Source of the DNA: UBA4427 sp046351135
Lineage (GTDB): Bacteria; Myxococcota_A; UBA9160; UBA4427
Direction of reading: 5' to 3'
Length of the DNA: 64,000 nt
Assembly: GCA_046351135.1 (NCBI GenBank)
Contig: JAXLZA010000016.1
Location: forward strand, 62,001 to 126,000
In this document: one piece after another, positions 17,589 to 26,500 of the stretch
Numbering within the stretch: position 1 is the stretch's first letter
Layout of the letters: each line of letters opens with the position of its first letter
The notes under the pieces: generated by a model
The model's database searches: none
The model's input: only the letters and a program-made list of their open reading frames with translations
Told to the model about the DNA's origin: nothing
Position numbers and translations under genes: made by a program

Positions 17589-18506
17589 TCAGCCGATTCG
17601 GGGCTCCGCGAGGCCGCAGAGCGCGAGGCTCCGCGCCCAGAGCGCGCGAGAGAGCGCGGGATCGAAGTCGAGGGGATGGTCGCGCCGCTTGCGCGAGCGC
17701 CAGTAGCCGCCGGTCTCCGCCTCGAGCGCCGGATCCGCCGCCAGGATCACCGCCGTCCGCGCCGCGCGCGCGGCGCTCGGGAATAAGCCGCGGATGAGCG
17801 GCCCGACCAGGCGATAGGCGAGGCCCGGATTGTCGGCGCCGATGTTCGACGCGACGGGCCCCGGATCGACGGCGTTGACCGTGACCCGGCGCGCCCGCGT
17901 CGCGCCTTCGGCTTCGCCCTCCGCCTCGAGCCGCCGCGCGAGCTCGAGGGTGAAGTAGAGGATCGCGAGCTTCGACTGGGCGTAGGCCTTCATCATCGAG
18001 TAGTCGCGCTCGAGCTGCAGATCGTCGAGGTCGAGCCTCGCGATGCGGTAGGTGTCGGAGGAGACGTTCACGATCCGCGCGGGCGCGCTCTCGCGGAGGC
18101 GCGGCAGCAGCCCCAGCGTCAGGCGGAACATCGCGAGATAGTTGACGGCGAAGGTCAGCTCGAGGCCCTGCGCGGTGGTCCGGCGCGAGAGGCCGACGAG
18201 GCCCGCGTTGTTGACGAGGCAATGCAGCGGCCTTCCGCTGGCGAGGTAGCTGTCGACGGCCGCGTCGATCTCCTCGGGGCGCGCGAGATCGGCGAGCAGG
18301 ATCTCCGGCGCCTTGCCCCCGGCCGCCTGCGCGACCTCGTCGCGGACCGCGAGGGTCTTCTCCCGGCTGCGGCCGTGGAGCACGACGTCGGCGCCGCGCG
18401 CGGCGAGGGCGATCGCGACGGCCTTGCCGTGGCCGTCGGTCGCGCCGGTGACGAGGCAGGTCCGACCCTGCATGTCGCCGCGCAGGTCGTTCGGCCGCAC
18501 GCCCAT
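17589..18506 (-). CDS. Short-chain dehydrogenase/reductase
   Basis: A 305-residue SDR. The nucleotide-binding TG-x3-G-x-G appears as VTGATDGHGKA near residue 20 and NNAG near 97; the catalytic Ser lies in IVNVSSDTY and the Tyr/Lys in AYAQSK, all with normal spacing. The length and the insertion before the catalytic Tyr resemble retinol dehydrogenase/WW-oxidoreductase-like SDRs acting on hydrophobic alcohols or ketones. It starts 3 nt after the sulfotransferase stop, so it is the third gene of a DUF1214-like/sulfotransferase/SDR operon. The substrate is unknown; lipid or steroid-like compounds fit the neighbours. Confidence 0.88.
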   Translation of the reverse strand: MGVRPNDLRGDMQGRTCLVTGATDGHGKAVAIALAARGADVVLHGRSREKTLAVRDEVAQAAGGKAPEILLADLARPEEIDAAVDSYLASGRPLHCLVNNAGLVGLSRRTTAQGLELTFAVNYLAMFRLTLGLLPRLRESAPARIVNVSSDTYRIARLDLDDLQLERDYSMMKAYAQSKLAILYFTLELARRLEAEGEAEGATRARRVTVNAVDPGPVASNIGADNPGLAYRLVGPLIRGLFPSAARAARTAVILAADPALEAETGGYWRSRKRRDHPLDFDPALSRALWARSLALCGLAEPRIG

Positions 18507-18509
18507 CGC

Positions 18510-19856
18510 CTAGCCCTCCTCGACGCCGAAGCGCTCGCGATAGGCCTTGAAGCGCGCGCGGAGCTCCTCGGCATCGAGGCCGAAGTCGGCGAGGCCGTAG
18601 CGGTGGGTGCCGTATTTGTGCTGGGGGTTCTCGGCGAGCCAGCGCTTCGCGCGCTGCTCGGAGGCGGCGCTCCACTCGAGCTCGGCGAAGGCATGGATCC
18701 GGCGCAGCTCGCCGATCGGATCGCGCACGAGATCCCGGTACTGGACGTCGAGGACGCGCCCCTTTGCCACCTTCTCCCGCGCGCGGATCGCCCGCTCGAC
18801 CGAGTTCACCATCTGGTCGGAGACCCGCCGCCCGACCTCGAAGGGATCGATCCGCCGCGACAGCATCGCCCCCGCGTGGGCCATCATGCTGCTGAACGAG
18901 GGCACGACCGCGAGCGGATCGCGGTGGGTATGGATCACCTTCGCGTCGGGGAAGACCTCGAAGAGGACGTCGAGGTTCTCCTGGTGGTGGGGCGTCTTGC
19001 CGAGGTAGCGCCCGGCGCGCTGCCAGAGCAGGCACTGGATCAGGCGACGCACGTAGACGTAGGGCGGGCGCTGGTCGATCTCGCGGATCCAGCGCGTGTA
19101 CGACGGCACGGACAGCGAGGCATCGACGGCCGGGCTGATGAAGGTCACGTCGAAGAGGAAGACGTCCTCCTCGGGCGCGTCGGCCTCGATCGGATGGATC
19201 GCGAAGAGCGCGGGCGACATGTACTTCATGCCGCGTTCGGCCCGCTTCGCGAAGGCCATGCGCCGCTCGGCGTCGCCGGGCTCGTCGCGCACCGGCCGAC
19301 CGAGCGGCGTCGGGTTCAGGCCCTCGGCCGACGTCAGGTGCCGGAGCTCCGGGGCGCACGCGAGCAGGCGGTGGAGCTTCGTCGTCCCCGTGCGCTGCAT
19401 GCCCGTGATGAAGACCGGCGCCGAGACGGGCGTCGCCTCGAGCTCGGGATCGACGGCGCGGATCCGCTCGAGCCGCAGCCGGCATTCGAGGGCGCGCACG
19501 ACGCTGCTGCGCAGCACCGCGCGTCCGAGCAGGTGCAGCTCCGCCTCCTCGTCGAAGGCGCGCAGCAGCCGCCCCATCGGCGTCCGGAAGTCCTCGGGCC
19601 CGAAGTCCTCGAGCCCCGTCCGCCGCCGCGCGCTCGCGACGAGCTCGTCCGCGTCGAAGCGCGGCGCCGGCACACCGAGCTTCGTCACCGCGCGCCAGGC
19701 CCCGAGCCCGATCCGCGCCGGCAGCGGGAACGGCGGCACGCGGAAGCCCGGGCGAACGGACTCGCGCACGGGGGCGGGTCTCGCCGCGCGAACGGACGCG
19801 GTCGTTGCTCCGACGGGACCCGGCGCCGCGGGCCCGGATGCGGTCGGTTCGCTCAA
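18510..19856 (-). CDS. Sulfotransferase family protein
   Basis: A 448-residue PAPS-dependent sulfotransferase-fold protein. The 5'-phosphosulfate loop is PVFITGMQRTGTTKLHRLL near residue 125 and the 3'-phosphate site is VIHTHRDPLAVVPSFSSM near 265; the latter matches R-x7-S. A ~115-residue helical N-terminal extension precedes the P-loop, as in other environmental relatives. The start is TTG 19856, which overlaps the upstream stop as TTGA; alternatives downstream would cut the extension. The homologues next to DUF1214 and SDR genes are common in steroid- or terpenoid-degrading lineages, but the acceptor cannot be read from sequence. Confidence 0.83.
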   Translation of the reverse strand: MSEPTASGPAAPGPVGATTASVRAARPAPVRESVRPGFRVPPFPLPARIGLGAWRAVTKLGVPAPRFDADELVASARRRTGLEDFGPEDFRTPMGRLLRAFDEEAELHLLGRAVLRSSVVRALECRLRLERIRAVDPELEATPVSAPVFITGMQRTGTTKLHRLLACAPELRHLTSAEGLNPTPLGRPVRDEPGDAERRMAFAKRAERGMKYMSPALFAIHPIEADAPEEDVFLFDVTFISPAVDASLSVPSYTRWIREIDQRPPYVYVRRLIQCLLWQRAGRYLGKTPHHQENLDVLFEVFPDAKVIHTHRDPLAVVPSFSSMMAHAGAMLSRRIDPFEVGRRVSDQMVNSVERAIRAREKVAKGRVLDVQYRDLVRDPIGELRRIHAFAELEWSAASEQRAKRWLAENPQHKYGTHRYGLADFGLDAEELRARFKAYRERFGVEEG

Positions 19857-20977
19857 CGCGCGAGCCCTTTGAGCTCGCTGCGCTTCACGACCCGCGTGCG
19901 CGGCTGCGGATGCGACTTCGCGCGGATCCAGCGGAAGCACATCGTGCCCTGGGCGTGGCCGACGGTGTTGATCCAGTTGGGCACGCCGGGGTCTTCGTGG
20001 GCAACCACGATGCGGACGGAGCCGTCGGGCTCGTAGACGGCGGTGTGCTTGTTGACGTGGATCGTGTAGTAGCGGTAGTCGAGGGACTCCATCCAGTGGT
20101 TGTCGAGCTGGAAGTTCCACGACTCGCATTCCGGCGGTGTCGCCTCGATGACGAGCGCGTCCTCGGGGCCGAGCTGCCAGTAGGAGTGGTAGTAGCAGAT
20201 GTTCGGATCGCCCCCGGCGCCCATCGAGATCGAATCGTCGAACTTGGGGAGCTGGTTCACATGCTTGTCGCGGAAGCCCTTCGCCCAGTTCGAAAAGAGC
20301 GCGGTGCAGCCGACGATCATGCCGGCGGCCTGCTTGAGGCCCGCGTCGACCGCCTCGGGCGTGAGAACGGCGGGCAGCCCGTCGCCGCCGACGCGCTCGA
20401 TCACGAGCTCGGCGGGGATCTCCTTGCTCCGATCGAGGAAGGTCTGACGCACGATCAGCTGCGTCGTCTCCGGCGTCATCCGCAGCCAGTTGCCCGGCTT
20501 CGGCTCGCACGACAGCACGATCTCGAAGCGGCCGTCGGGGCCGATCTGCATGTCCTTCGCGTCGAGGTGGCCCGCCTGCTGGGACTTGCCCGTCGAGGCG
20601 ACGCCGGGAGACTGGGTCCCGAAGTCGAGGTAGTGGATCGTGTTGCGCTTGCCGCGGATGCGGTATTCGAAGGCGCCGCTGATGTTGGCGTGCTGGTAGT
20701 AGTTGTCGGGGTTGTCGGCACCGATCTTCGCCGTCTCGTGGACCGGGCGGTTCAGCACGGGGGCGCGCGGGTCGGCGTGCTCGATGAAGGCCTCGAGGGC
20801 GGTGCGCGTGAGGCGCGTCAGGTAGCGGAAGCCCTCGGCGCGATCGATCGGGTCGACGGGCTGGCCGTCGGCGAGGATCGTCCGGCCGGCGGACTTGATC
20901 GCGTCGCAGAACTCCTCCCAGGATCGGCCGGTCATGAGCCGTTCGCGCGGGGATGCCTCGGTCGTGCCGTCGGTCAT
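19853..20977 (-). CDS. DUF1214-like domain protein
   Basis: A 374-residue protein starting at ATG 20977 with AGGAGG 9 nt upstream; a longer open frame to 21304 runs under the argC promoter and encodes low-quality sequence, so it was trimmed. Features include DNYYQHANISGAFEYRIRG near residues 80-100, a beta-rich centre with GRFEIVLS, and PDGSVRIVVAHEDPGVPNWI followed by an MCFRWI segment near the C-terminus, the pattern of DUF1214 proteins. No signal peptide is visible. Its function is unknown; it leads the operon with a sulfotransferase and an SDR, so a role in modifying a hydrophobic substrate is plausible. Confidence 0.75.
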   Translation of the reverse strand: MTDGTTEASPRERLMTGRSWEEFCDAIKSAGRTILADGQPVDPIDRAEGFRYLTRLTRTALEAFIEHADPRAPVLNRPVHETAKIGADNPDNYYQHANISGAFEYRIRGKRNTIHYLDFGTQSPGVASTGKSQQAGHLDAKDMQIGPDGRFEIVLSCEPKPGNWLRMTPETTQLIVRQTFLDRSKEIPAELVIERVGGDGLPAVLTPEAVDAGLKQAAGMIVGCTALFSNWAKGFRDKHVNQLPKFDDSISMGAGGDPNICYYHSYWQLGPEDALVIEATPPECESWNFQLDNHWMESLDYRYYTIHVNKHTAVYEPDGSVRIVVAHEDPGVPNWINTVGHAQGTMCFRWIRAKSHPQPRTRVVKRSELKGLAR

Positions 20978-21230
20978 GGGGATCGCCTCCTTCTTCTTGC
21001 TTCTGCGGGGTCGGCCGCGGGATCGTCTGCGGGCTGCGGGCGCCGCATCGGGTCGCGGGCGCGGCGCAAGACGATAGGCGGCACACCCGCCCGGGTCAGC
21101 GCCGACCGCACGACGGCCCCGCGCCCGGAGTCCAGCCCCGCAAGCGGACGCCCGATCCGATCGCCGTCCGCAGGGCCTGTCCACGCGTTCCGTCCGCGGG
21201 GCCCGGCCCGCTCTGCTAGCGTCCTCCGCC

Positions 21231-22223
21231 ATGTCGAACGGGAAATCGCGATCCAGGCCCCGCATCTTCATCGACGGCCACGTCGGCACGACGGGGCTGC
21301 GCATCCGGGAATGGCTCGGTCCGCGGACCGACCTCGAGCTCTGGATGCTCGACGAGGCCGAGCGGAAATCCGATGCGGCGCGCCAGAAGGCGATCGCCGA
21401 GGCCGACGTGACGGTCCTCTGCCTGCCCGACCCCGCCGCCGAGGAGGCCGCCGCCTGGGCGAAGCAGTCCGGCGGGCGCCTGATCGACGCCAGCTCCGCC
21501 CACCGAGTCGCCCCGGGCTGGGTCTACGGCCTGCCCGAGCTCGCCCCGGGCCAGCGCGACGCGATCCGCAACGCCCAGCTCGTCTCGAATCCGGGCTGCT
21601 ACCCGACGCCCTTCGTCGCCCTCGTGCGCCCGCTCGTCGACGCGGGACTGCTGCGGCGCGACGCCCCGCTCCCGGTCCACGGCCTGTCCGGCTACTCCGG
21701 TGGAGGCAAGAGCCTGATCGAGCGCTGGGAGGCGGCAGACGGCGGCCGCATCGGCCTCCCCTACGAGGCGCCCTACGCCCTCGAGCGGATCCACAAGCAC
21801 GTCCCCGAGATGCACCGCTATTCGGGCCTCGAGCTCGCCCCGCAATTCGTCCCCGCCGTCGGCCCCTTCGCCTGCGGCATGCGGGTCGAGGTCCCGGTCC
21901 ACGGGAGCCTCCTCACCCCCGGGACCACCGGCCAGGCCATCTGGCAGGCCCTCGCCGATCGCTACCGGGGCGAGCGCTTCGTCGAGGTCGCGCCGCTCCC
22001 CGGCACCGGCGGCGAAGGCTCGGCCGCGATCGACGACTTCAGCCTCGATCCGCGGGCGCTGAACGACACGAACCGCATGCGGCTCCACGTCCTGCCGAAC
22101 CCCGCCGGCCACGTCCTGCTCGTCGGCCTCCTCGACAACCTCGGCAAGGGCGCCTGCGGCGCGGCGATCCAGTCGCTGAACCTGATGCTGGGCCTCGACG
22201 AAGGCGCCGGCCTCCCCGTCTGA
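21231..22223 (+). CDS. argC: N-acetyl-gamma-glutamyl-phosphate reductase, type 2
   Basis: A 330-residue type-2 ArgC that reduces N-acetylglutamyl phosphate to the semialdehyde with NADPH in arginine biosynthesis. The N-terminal FIDGHVGTTGLRIREWL is the dinucleotide-binding loop; the type-2 family has this GHVGTTGL motif and is shorter than type 1. The catalytic Cys is C123 in SNPGCYPT. SGYSGGGK near residue 160 and the His-rich HKHVPEMHRY segment are also typical. It is transcribed away from the DUF1214 operon across a 253-bp gap and no other arg gene is adjacent. The enzyme looks complete. Confidence 0.93.
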   Translation: MSNGKSRSRPRIFIDGHVGTTGLRIREWLGPRTDLELWMLDEAERKSDAARQKAIAEADVTVLCLPDPAAEEAAAWAKQSGGRLIDASSAHRVAPGWVYGLPELAPGQRDAIRNAQLVSNPGCYPTPFVALVRPLVDAGLLRRDAPLPVHGLSGYSGGGKSLIERWEAADGGRIGLPYEAPYALERIHKHVPEMHRYSGLELAPQFVPAVGPFACGMRVEVPVHGSLLTPGTTGQAIWQALADRYRGERFVEVAPLPGTGGEGSAAIDDFSLDPRALNDTNRMRLHVLPNPAGHVLLVGLLDNLGKGACGAAIQSLNLMLGLDEGAGLPV

Positions 22224-22397
22224 CCCTGCGCCCGAAGGCTCCGCCGGGGCGCTCCGCAGGGACACCGCGCCTCGCGACCGCCCCACCGCGGCGCGCCGCC
22301 TCGCCCTCGCCCCTCGCCCGCCCCGTTCCGACGCGCCGCCGCCCCCCGCGGCGCCGGGCACCCCGCACCTCTCGCCCCGGAATTCTCACGATCCTGT

Positions 22398-22411
22398 GTG
22401 AAGTCCTTCAC
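22398..22411. promoter_or_regulatory. Short inverted repeat upstream of the ECF sigma gene
   Basis: GTGAAGTCCTTCAC forms a perfect 6-bp inverted repeat with a 2-bp centre, 98 bp upstream of the sigma factor start in the 286-bp gap after argC. It could be an operator. A single copy by chance is also possible in this composition. Confidence 0.22.
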
Positions 22412-22509
22412 GGTGCCCATGTTTGATCCGGAAGACGCTGATCGTGCATTGGATCGGCAGGGGCGGCGGTTGGGTCCGTACCCGCAATCCGGAGAACCAG
22501 GAGAGGGCG

Positions 22510-23127
22510 ATGCGGAACGAGCGGAATCGGAAGAGCGAGAACGATCGGGCACGGGACGAGGCGTGGGTGGCGCGGGTCCGGGCGGGGGACGAGCGGGCTT
22601 TCGCGGAGGTCTACGAGGCGTTCTTTCCCCGGGTCTACGCGTTCGTCCTCAAGCGCATGGGCGATCCCGCGGAGGCCGAGGACCTGACCCAGGAGACCTT
22701 CGTCCAGCTCCACCGCTCCTTCCCCTCCTACGAGGGCCGCTCGAGCCTGCTGACCTGGACCTTCGGCATCGCCCACAACGTCTGCTCCCGTTATTTCCGC
22801 CACTGTTCGCGCTGGATGGTCGGTCCGCGAGACGCCCGCGAGCTCGAGGACACCCCGAGCGACGCCGCGATCGACAGCCGGCTCGACGCGACCCGGCTGC
22901 TCGCCCGCTGCGACGAGGCCCTCGAGGCTTCTCGGCGCCCGGCCCACCGCGAGATCTTCCGCCTGCGTTATGCCGAGAGCCAGTCGATCCGCTCGATTGC
23001 GAAGAGCCTCGGCAAGTCGAGCGAGGCGGTGAAGGTCAGCTTGCGGCGGAGTCGGAACGTGCTGGCGGAGAGCGTGCCGGAGCTCGAGGAGATCTTCGAC
23101 GGCGCGACTTCGGCGCAGATCAGCTGA
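22510..23127 (+). CDS. ECF-type RNA polymerase sigma factor
   Basis: A 205-residue sigma-70 family ECF factor. The region 2 sequence runs FAEVYEAFFPRVYAFVLKRM, then AEAEDLTQETFVQLHRSF and SSLLTWTFGIAHNVCSRYF (core RNA polymerase and -10 recognition). Region 4 is EIFRLRYAESQSIRSIAKSLG then SSEAVKVSLRRSRN (-35 recognition helix-turn-helix). ATG 22510 is chosen over upstream starts because GGAG lies 6 nt before it. No anti-sigma gene follows: the next genes are on the other strand, so control must come from elsewhere or from expression level. A GATCAGCTGATC palindrome overlaps the stop codon. Confidence 0.9.
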   Translation: MRNERNRKSENDRARDEAWVARVRAGDERAFAEVYEAFFPRVYAFVLKRMGDPAEAEDLTQETFVQLHRSFPSYEGRSSLLTWTFGIAHNVCSRYFRHCSRWMVGPRDARELEDTPSDAAIDSRLDATRLLARCDEALEASRRPAHREIFRLRYAESQSIRSIAKSLGKSSEAVKVSLRRSRNVLAESVPELEEIFDGATSAQIS

Positions 23128-23263
23128 TCGGGGTTTTGGAGGATTCGGGGCAGTCCCATGCACCGAGTTCGAGAGCGACGCTCGCGTCGACGACTCTGAC
23201 TGATGGGCAGACTCCCCCGATGGCGGAACGGCCCCTGCATCCGCATCATTCTGAGAAATAACC

Positions 23264-23533
23264 CTAGGTATCGGGAGGCTTCGAGGATCCAAGAATCCGC
23301 TCGACGTCCTCCCATGTCAACAGCTTTAATCGCGTTGCGACCAATGCCCAAATCCAGACTCCAGCCGAAAATCCAATGGCCAAAGCTGTTCCTACCAAAA
23401 ACAAGCCGAACGCCGTCAGGCCAGAATCAGATCGAGGCGCAACTCGAAGCACCATCGAAACTAATCCAGCCGAGGCTCCCAGGCCGCACCCAACCGCAGA
23501 CAGGACGCTCGCCACTCTCTTAGTCGGTTTCAT
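23264..23533 (-). CDS. Small two-helix membrane protein downstream of Rhs (candidate immunity)
   Basis: An 89-residue protein with two hydrophobic segments (about residues 9-29 and 40-66), a short charged N-terminus, an Arg-Ser-Asp loop and a soluble tail TWEDVERILGSSKPPDT. The ATG at 23533 forms an ATGA overlap with the Rhs stop, so it is translationally coupled. The stretch is visibly more AT-rich than the sigma gene or the Rhs core. Position and coupling are those of an Rhs immunity protein, but the family is not recognised and the Rhs tip has no recognisable toxin domain, so this is a hypothesis. Confidence 0.6.
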   Translation of the reverse strand: MKPTKRVASVLSAVGCGLGASAGLVSMVLRVAPRSDSGLTAFGLFLVGTALAIGFSAGVWIWALVATRLKLLTWEDVERILGSSKPPDT

Positions 23534-26500
23534 CTCGAGATGCTCTGTCCAGTCTGGCAGCCACAATTATTTCCGGGGGCTGCGGCCGCACCGATCGATT
23601 CAGTTCCGGCTGTGATAACTCCTTCGTGCGCTCCCTCTGCCACTAGTCCCGCAACTCTTCCAATCGCACCCCTACCCACTAGTTTCGCCGTCTCTCTGCC
23701 AAACTGTGCCGCTACGCCAGCGTACGCAGAGCCTCCGCCTCCTACGGCAGACCCAGCCACGGCACCGAAACTAAAGTTGCACCCGGGGCTCTTCCCGGTC
23801 AAAAAATTTCCGACAACCTGTCCCAGAGCGCTAGCGCCAGCGGATCCAATGGCGGCCCCGATAGAATTCGATGCCATCGGATTCGGAATCAAAAATCCGA
23901 CGAAAGCCCCGACACCGGCTCCGGCGATTATCGACGTCGGATCGCCCCCAGACGTAATCGCGGCACCAACACCGCCCGAGACAGCACCTAATACTGCGCC
24001 GGCGATTCCCCATTCACCAGTTGGATCGATAAATCGCGTCGGATCATCTTGAGCATAGCTATAGAGATTAAATTCACTTAGCTGCCCAAGCGGATCCGCC
24101 GAGACATACCGCCCGATGCTCGGGTCATAGTACCGATGCCAGTTGTAATGCAGCCCCGTCTCCGCATCCCACAGCTGCCCCGGGAACCGCATGTCGAGGA
24201 CGAACTGCTGCGAGTCCCCATCCGGATCCTGATTGGTCGTCACCGATCCAAACGGTCCATAGCTCGCCCGCCAGATCGTCTGCGCGCCCCCGACGCTCGG
24301 CGAGCTCGTAACCGCCAACGGCGTCCCAAGTCGATCCGCATGAATCCACGAGAACTTCGTCGGCTGCGCCCCTGAATCAACAACGCCGACAGCCTCATCT
24401 TCAATCCAGGCATAACTGCGTACCGAATTCGGCGACGTCGCGAGGCTGCGCTCCTCGATGAGACCTCCCGTCGAGCCATAGAAGAACAGCGTCGTCCCGC
24501 CCGCATTGATCTTCCGAACCCGGCGCCCGAAGACGTCATACGTGTACAAGCCGATCACCGCCTGCGTCACCGGATCGCGCGCCTCGACGAGCTGGTTGCG
24601 CTGATTGAAGACGGCAGAAGGCAGCCCCGCATAGGCACTCGGCCCCGCCCAGATCCGATTCCCATAGACGTCGTGCTTGTAGTAGCGCGGGACCGTTCCC
24701 GTGCTCTGCGCGAGGAGGTCGGTCCCCGCCTCGTAGCTCGTCGTCTGCGCGAGCCCCGGTGCAATCTCGCCGATGCGATTCCCGTTCGCATCGTACGTGT
24801 ACGTGTAGATCGCCGCCCCCGCGAGCGAGCTCGACTTCCAGAGCCGGTCAAGGTCGTCGTAGAAATAGAACCGACTCTCGTTCGCATCCCGATTGTCGAT
24901 CACGCGATCCAGATTGGGCCCCGCGTCGACCGGCCCCGCCCCGCCCGCCGTATAGGCATACTCGAAGCTCTGATCGAGGACCGTTCCGGCCGGAGACGTG
25001 ACCTGGATCGTCGCCGCCTGGCCGCGCAGGTTGTAGCTGCGCGTGCTGATGACCGTGTTGAGACCCGTCCCCGAGTTGAACGGCGGGAACTCGGCCCGCG
25101 TCCGGCCCCCGAACGGAGCGAAAGCAATGTTGCGAACGACCTGTTGATCGAACCCGGCCGTCACCGTCAGGGTCTTCGCGCGTCCGCCGGAGTACGCGTA
25201 GGCTGCGGTCACGCCGCTCGGGGCCTGGACCGAGGTCCGATTGCCGCCTGCGTCGTAGCCGTAGGTCACGAAGTAGGTCGTTCCGCCGATCGTCGTTCCT
25301 TCCCGCGCGAGATCACCCCGGGCGGTGTACTCGCGGGATGTCGTGACGATCCCGTTGGAGACCGAGGAGAGTCGGCCCATCTGATTGAGCGCGGTGCTCG
25401 CGTCATAGGGAAAGACCCAGTCGGCGTCGGTCGGGAAGTCGACCAGGGTCAACCGGTCGAGGCCATCATAGGAATAGCCGGTCGTCCTCGAGGATCCCGT
25501 GAAATTCTCCTTCTTGGCGACGAGGTTCCCGGCGGCATCGTAGGTGTAGAGCGTCACGCCCGTATTCGGCGAGGTGACCTTCACGAGGCGACCGAAGTCG
25601 TCGTGCTGGTAATCGGTCGCCTTCGTCGCCGGGTCTGTGATCCGCTTCATGCGGCCCTGCAGGTCGTAGTCGAATTGCGTGACGTAGGTCGTCGCGCCGC
25701 GGACCTGCGAGACTTGCTTCAGCCGATCGAGCGCATCGTAGATGCGCGTGTCCTGCTTCCCATTCTCGTCCGTGATCGAAGTCGGGTTGCCGTTGGCGTC
25801 GGGGCCATACTGAGTGAAGACCGTGTTGCCGGCGAACAGCGGATTGAAGGCCTTCAGCATCCGGCCGGCGGCGTCGTAGCTGAAGGTCGAGTCGCCCGTC
25901 AGCGTCCCCCGGCTCGCGAGACTGACGAAGCCCGAATAGAGGGCTTCGCGCGTGACCCGACCGCCGGTCCGCTCGTAGACGATCGCGTTCCCGGCGGCGT
26001 CGGCCAGGAAGGTCAGGCGGTTCTTCGTGTCGTAGCCGAGACGCAGGAAATAGGCCTGCGCGAACGAGTCGGGCGGGAAGTCGATGCGGGTCAGATTCCC
26101 GTCGACGTCGTAGGTGAACGAGATCGTCGAGGACCCGCCCGAGAACGGGGGCGTCACGGTCTTGATCCGGCTCTTCGTGTCGTAGGTGAACTGGGTTGCC
26201 TGGAGGTTCGGGTCGGTCACGGTCTGGGGATTGCCCAGCGAGTCGAAATTCGAGAAGACGGTCTCGAGGTACGAGGAGCTCGGGCCATTCAGGTAGCGGC
26301 GAGTCGAGGTCTTATAGCCCGTCGTCGCGTCGTAGAAGTGTTCCGTGAAGTTCTCGGGGCGGGGGCCGTTCACGGTCTTGATGTGGCCGGCGGCGTCGTA
26401 GGTGAAGGTCGTCTTGTAGGCGGCGAGGACGACGTTGCCCGAGGCGTCGAGGGTGTAGCCCTGCTCCGTGCCCGAGAAGAGCTTCTGCGTCGGGGCCTGG

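Noticed and set aside
17038..19485. An 815-codon minus-strand frame
   Set aside because: Only the last 177 codons form a coherent protein; the rest is a shadow of the SDR and sulfotransferase genes.
23176..23189. Perfect hairpin CGACGC/GCGTCG as terminator after the sigma gene
   Set aside because: Two-base loop and no T-run; composition makes such repeats common.
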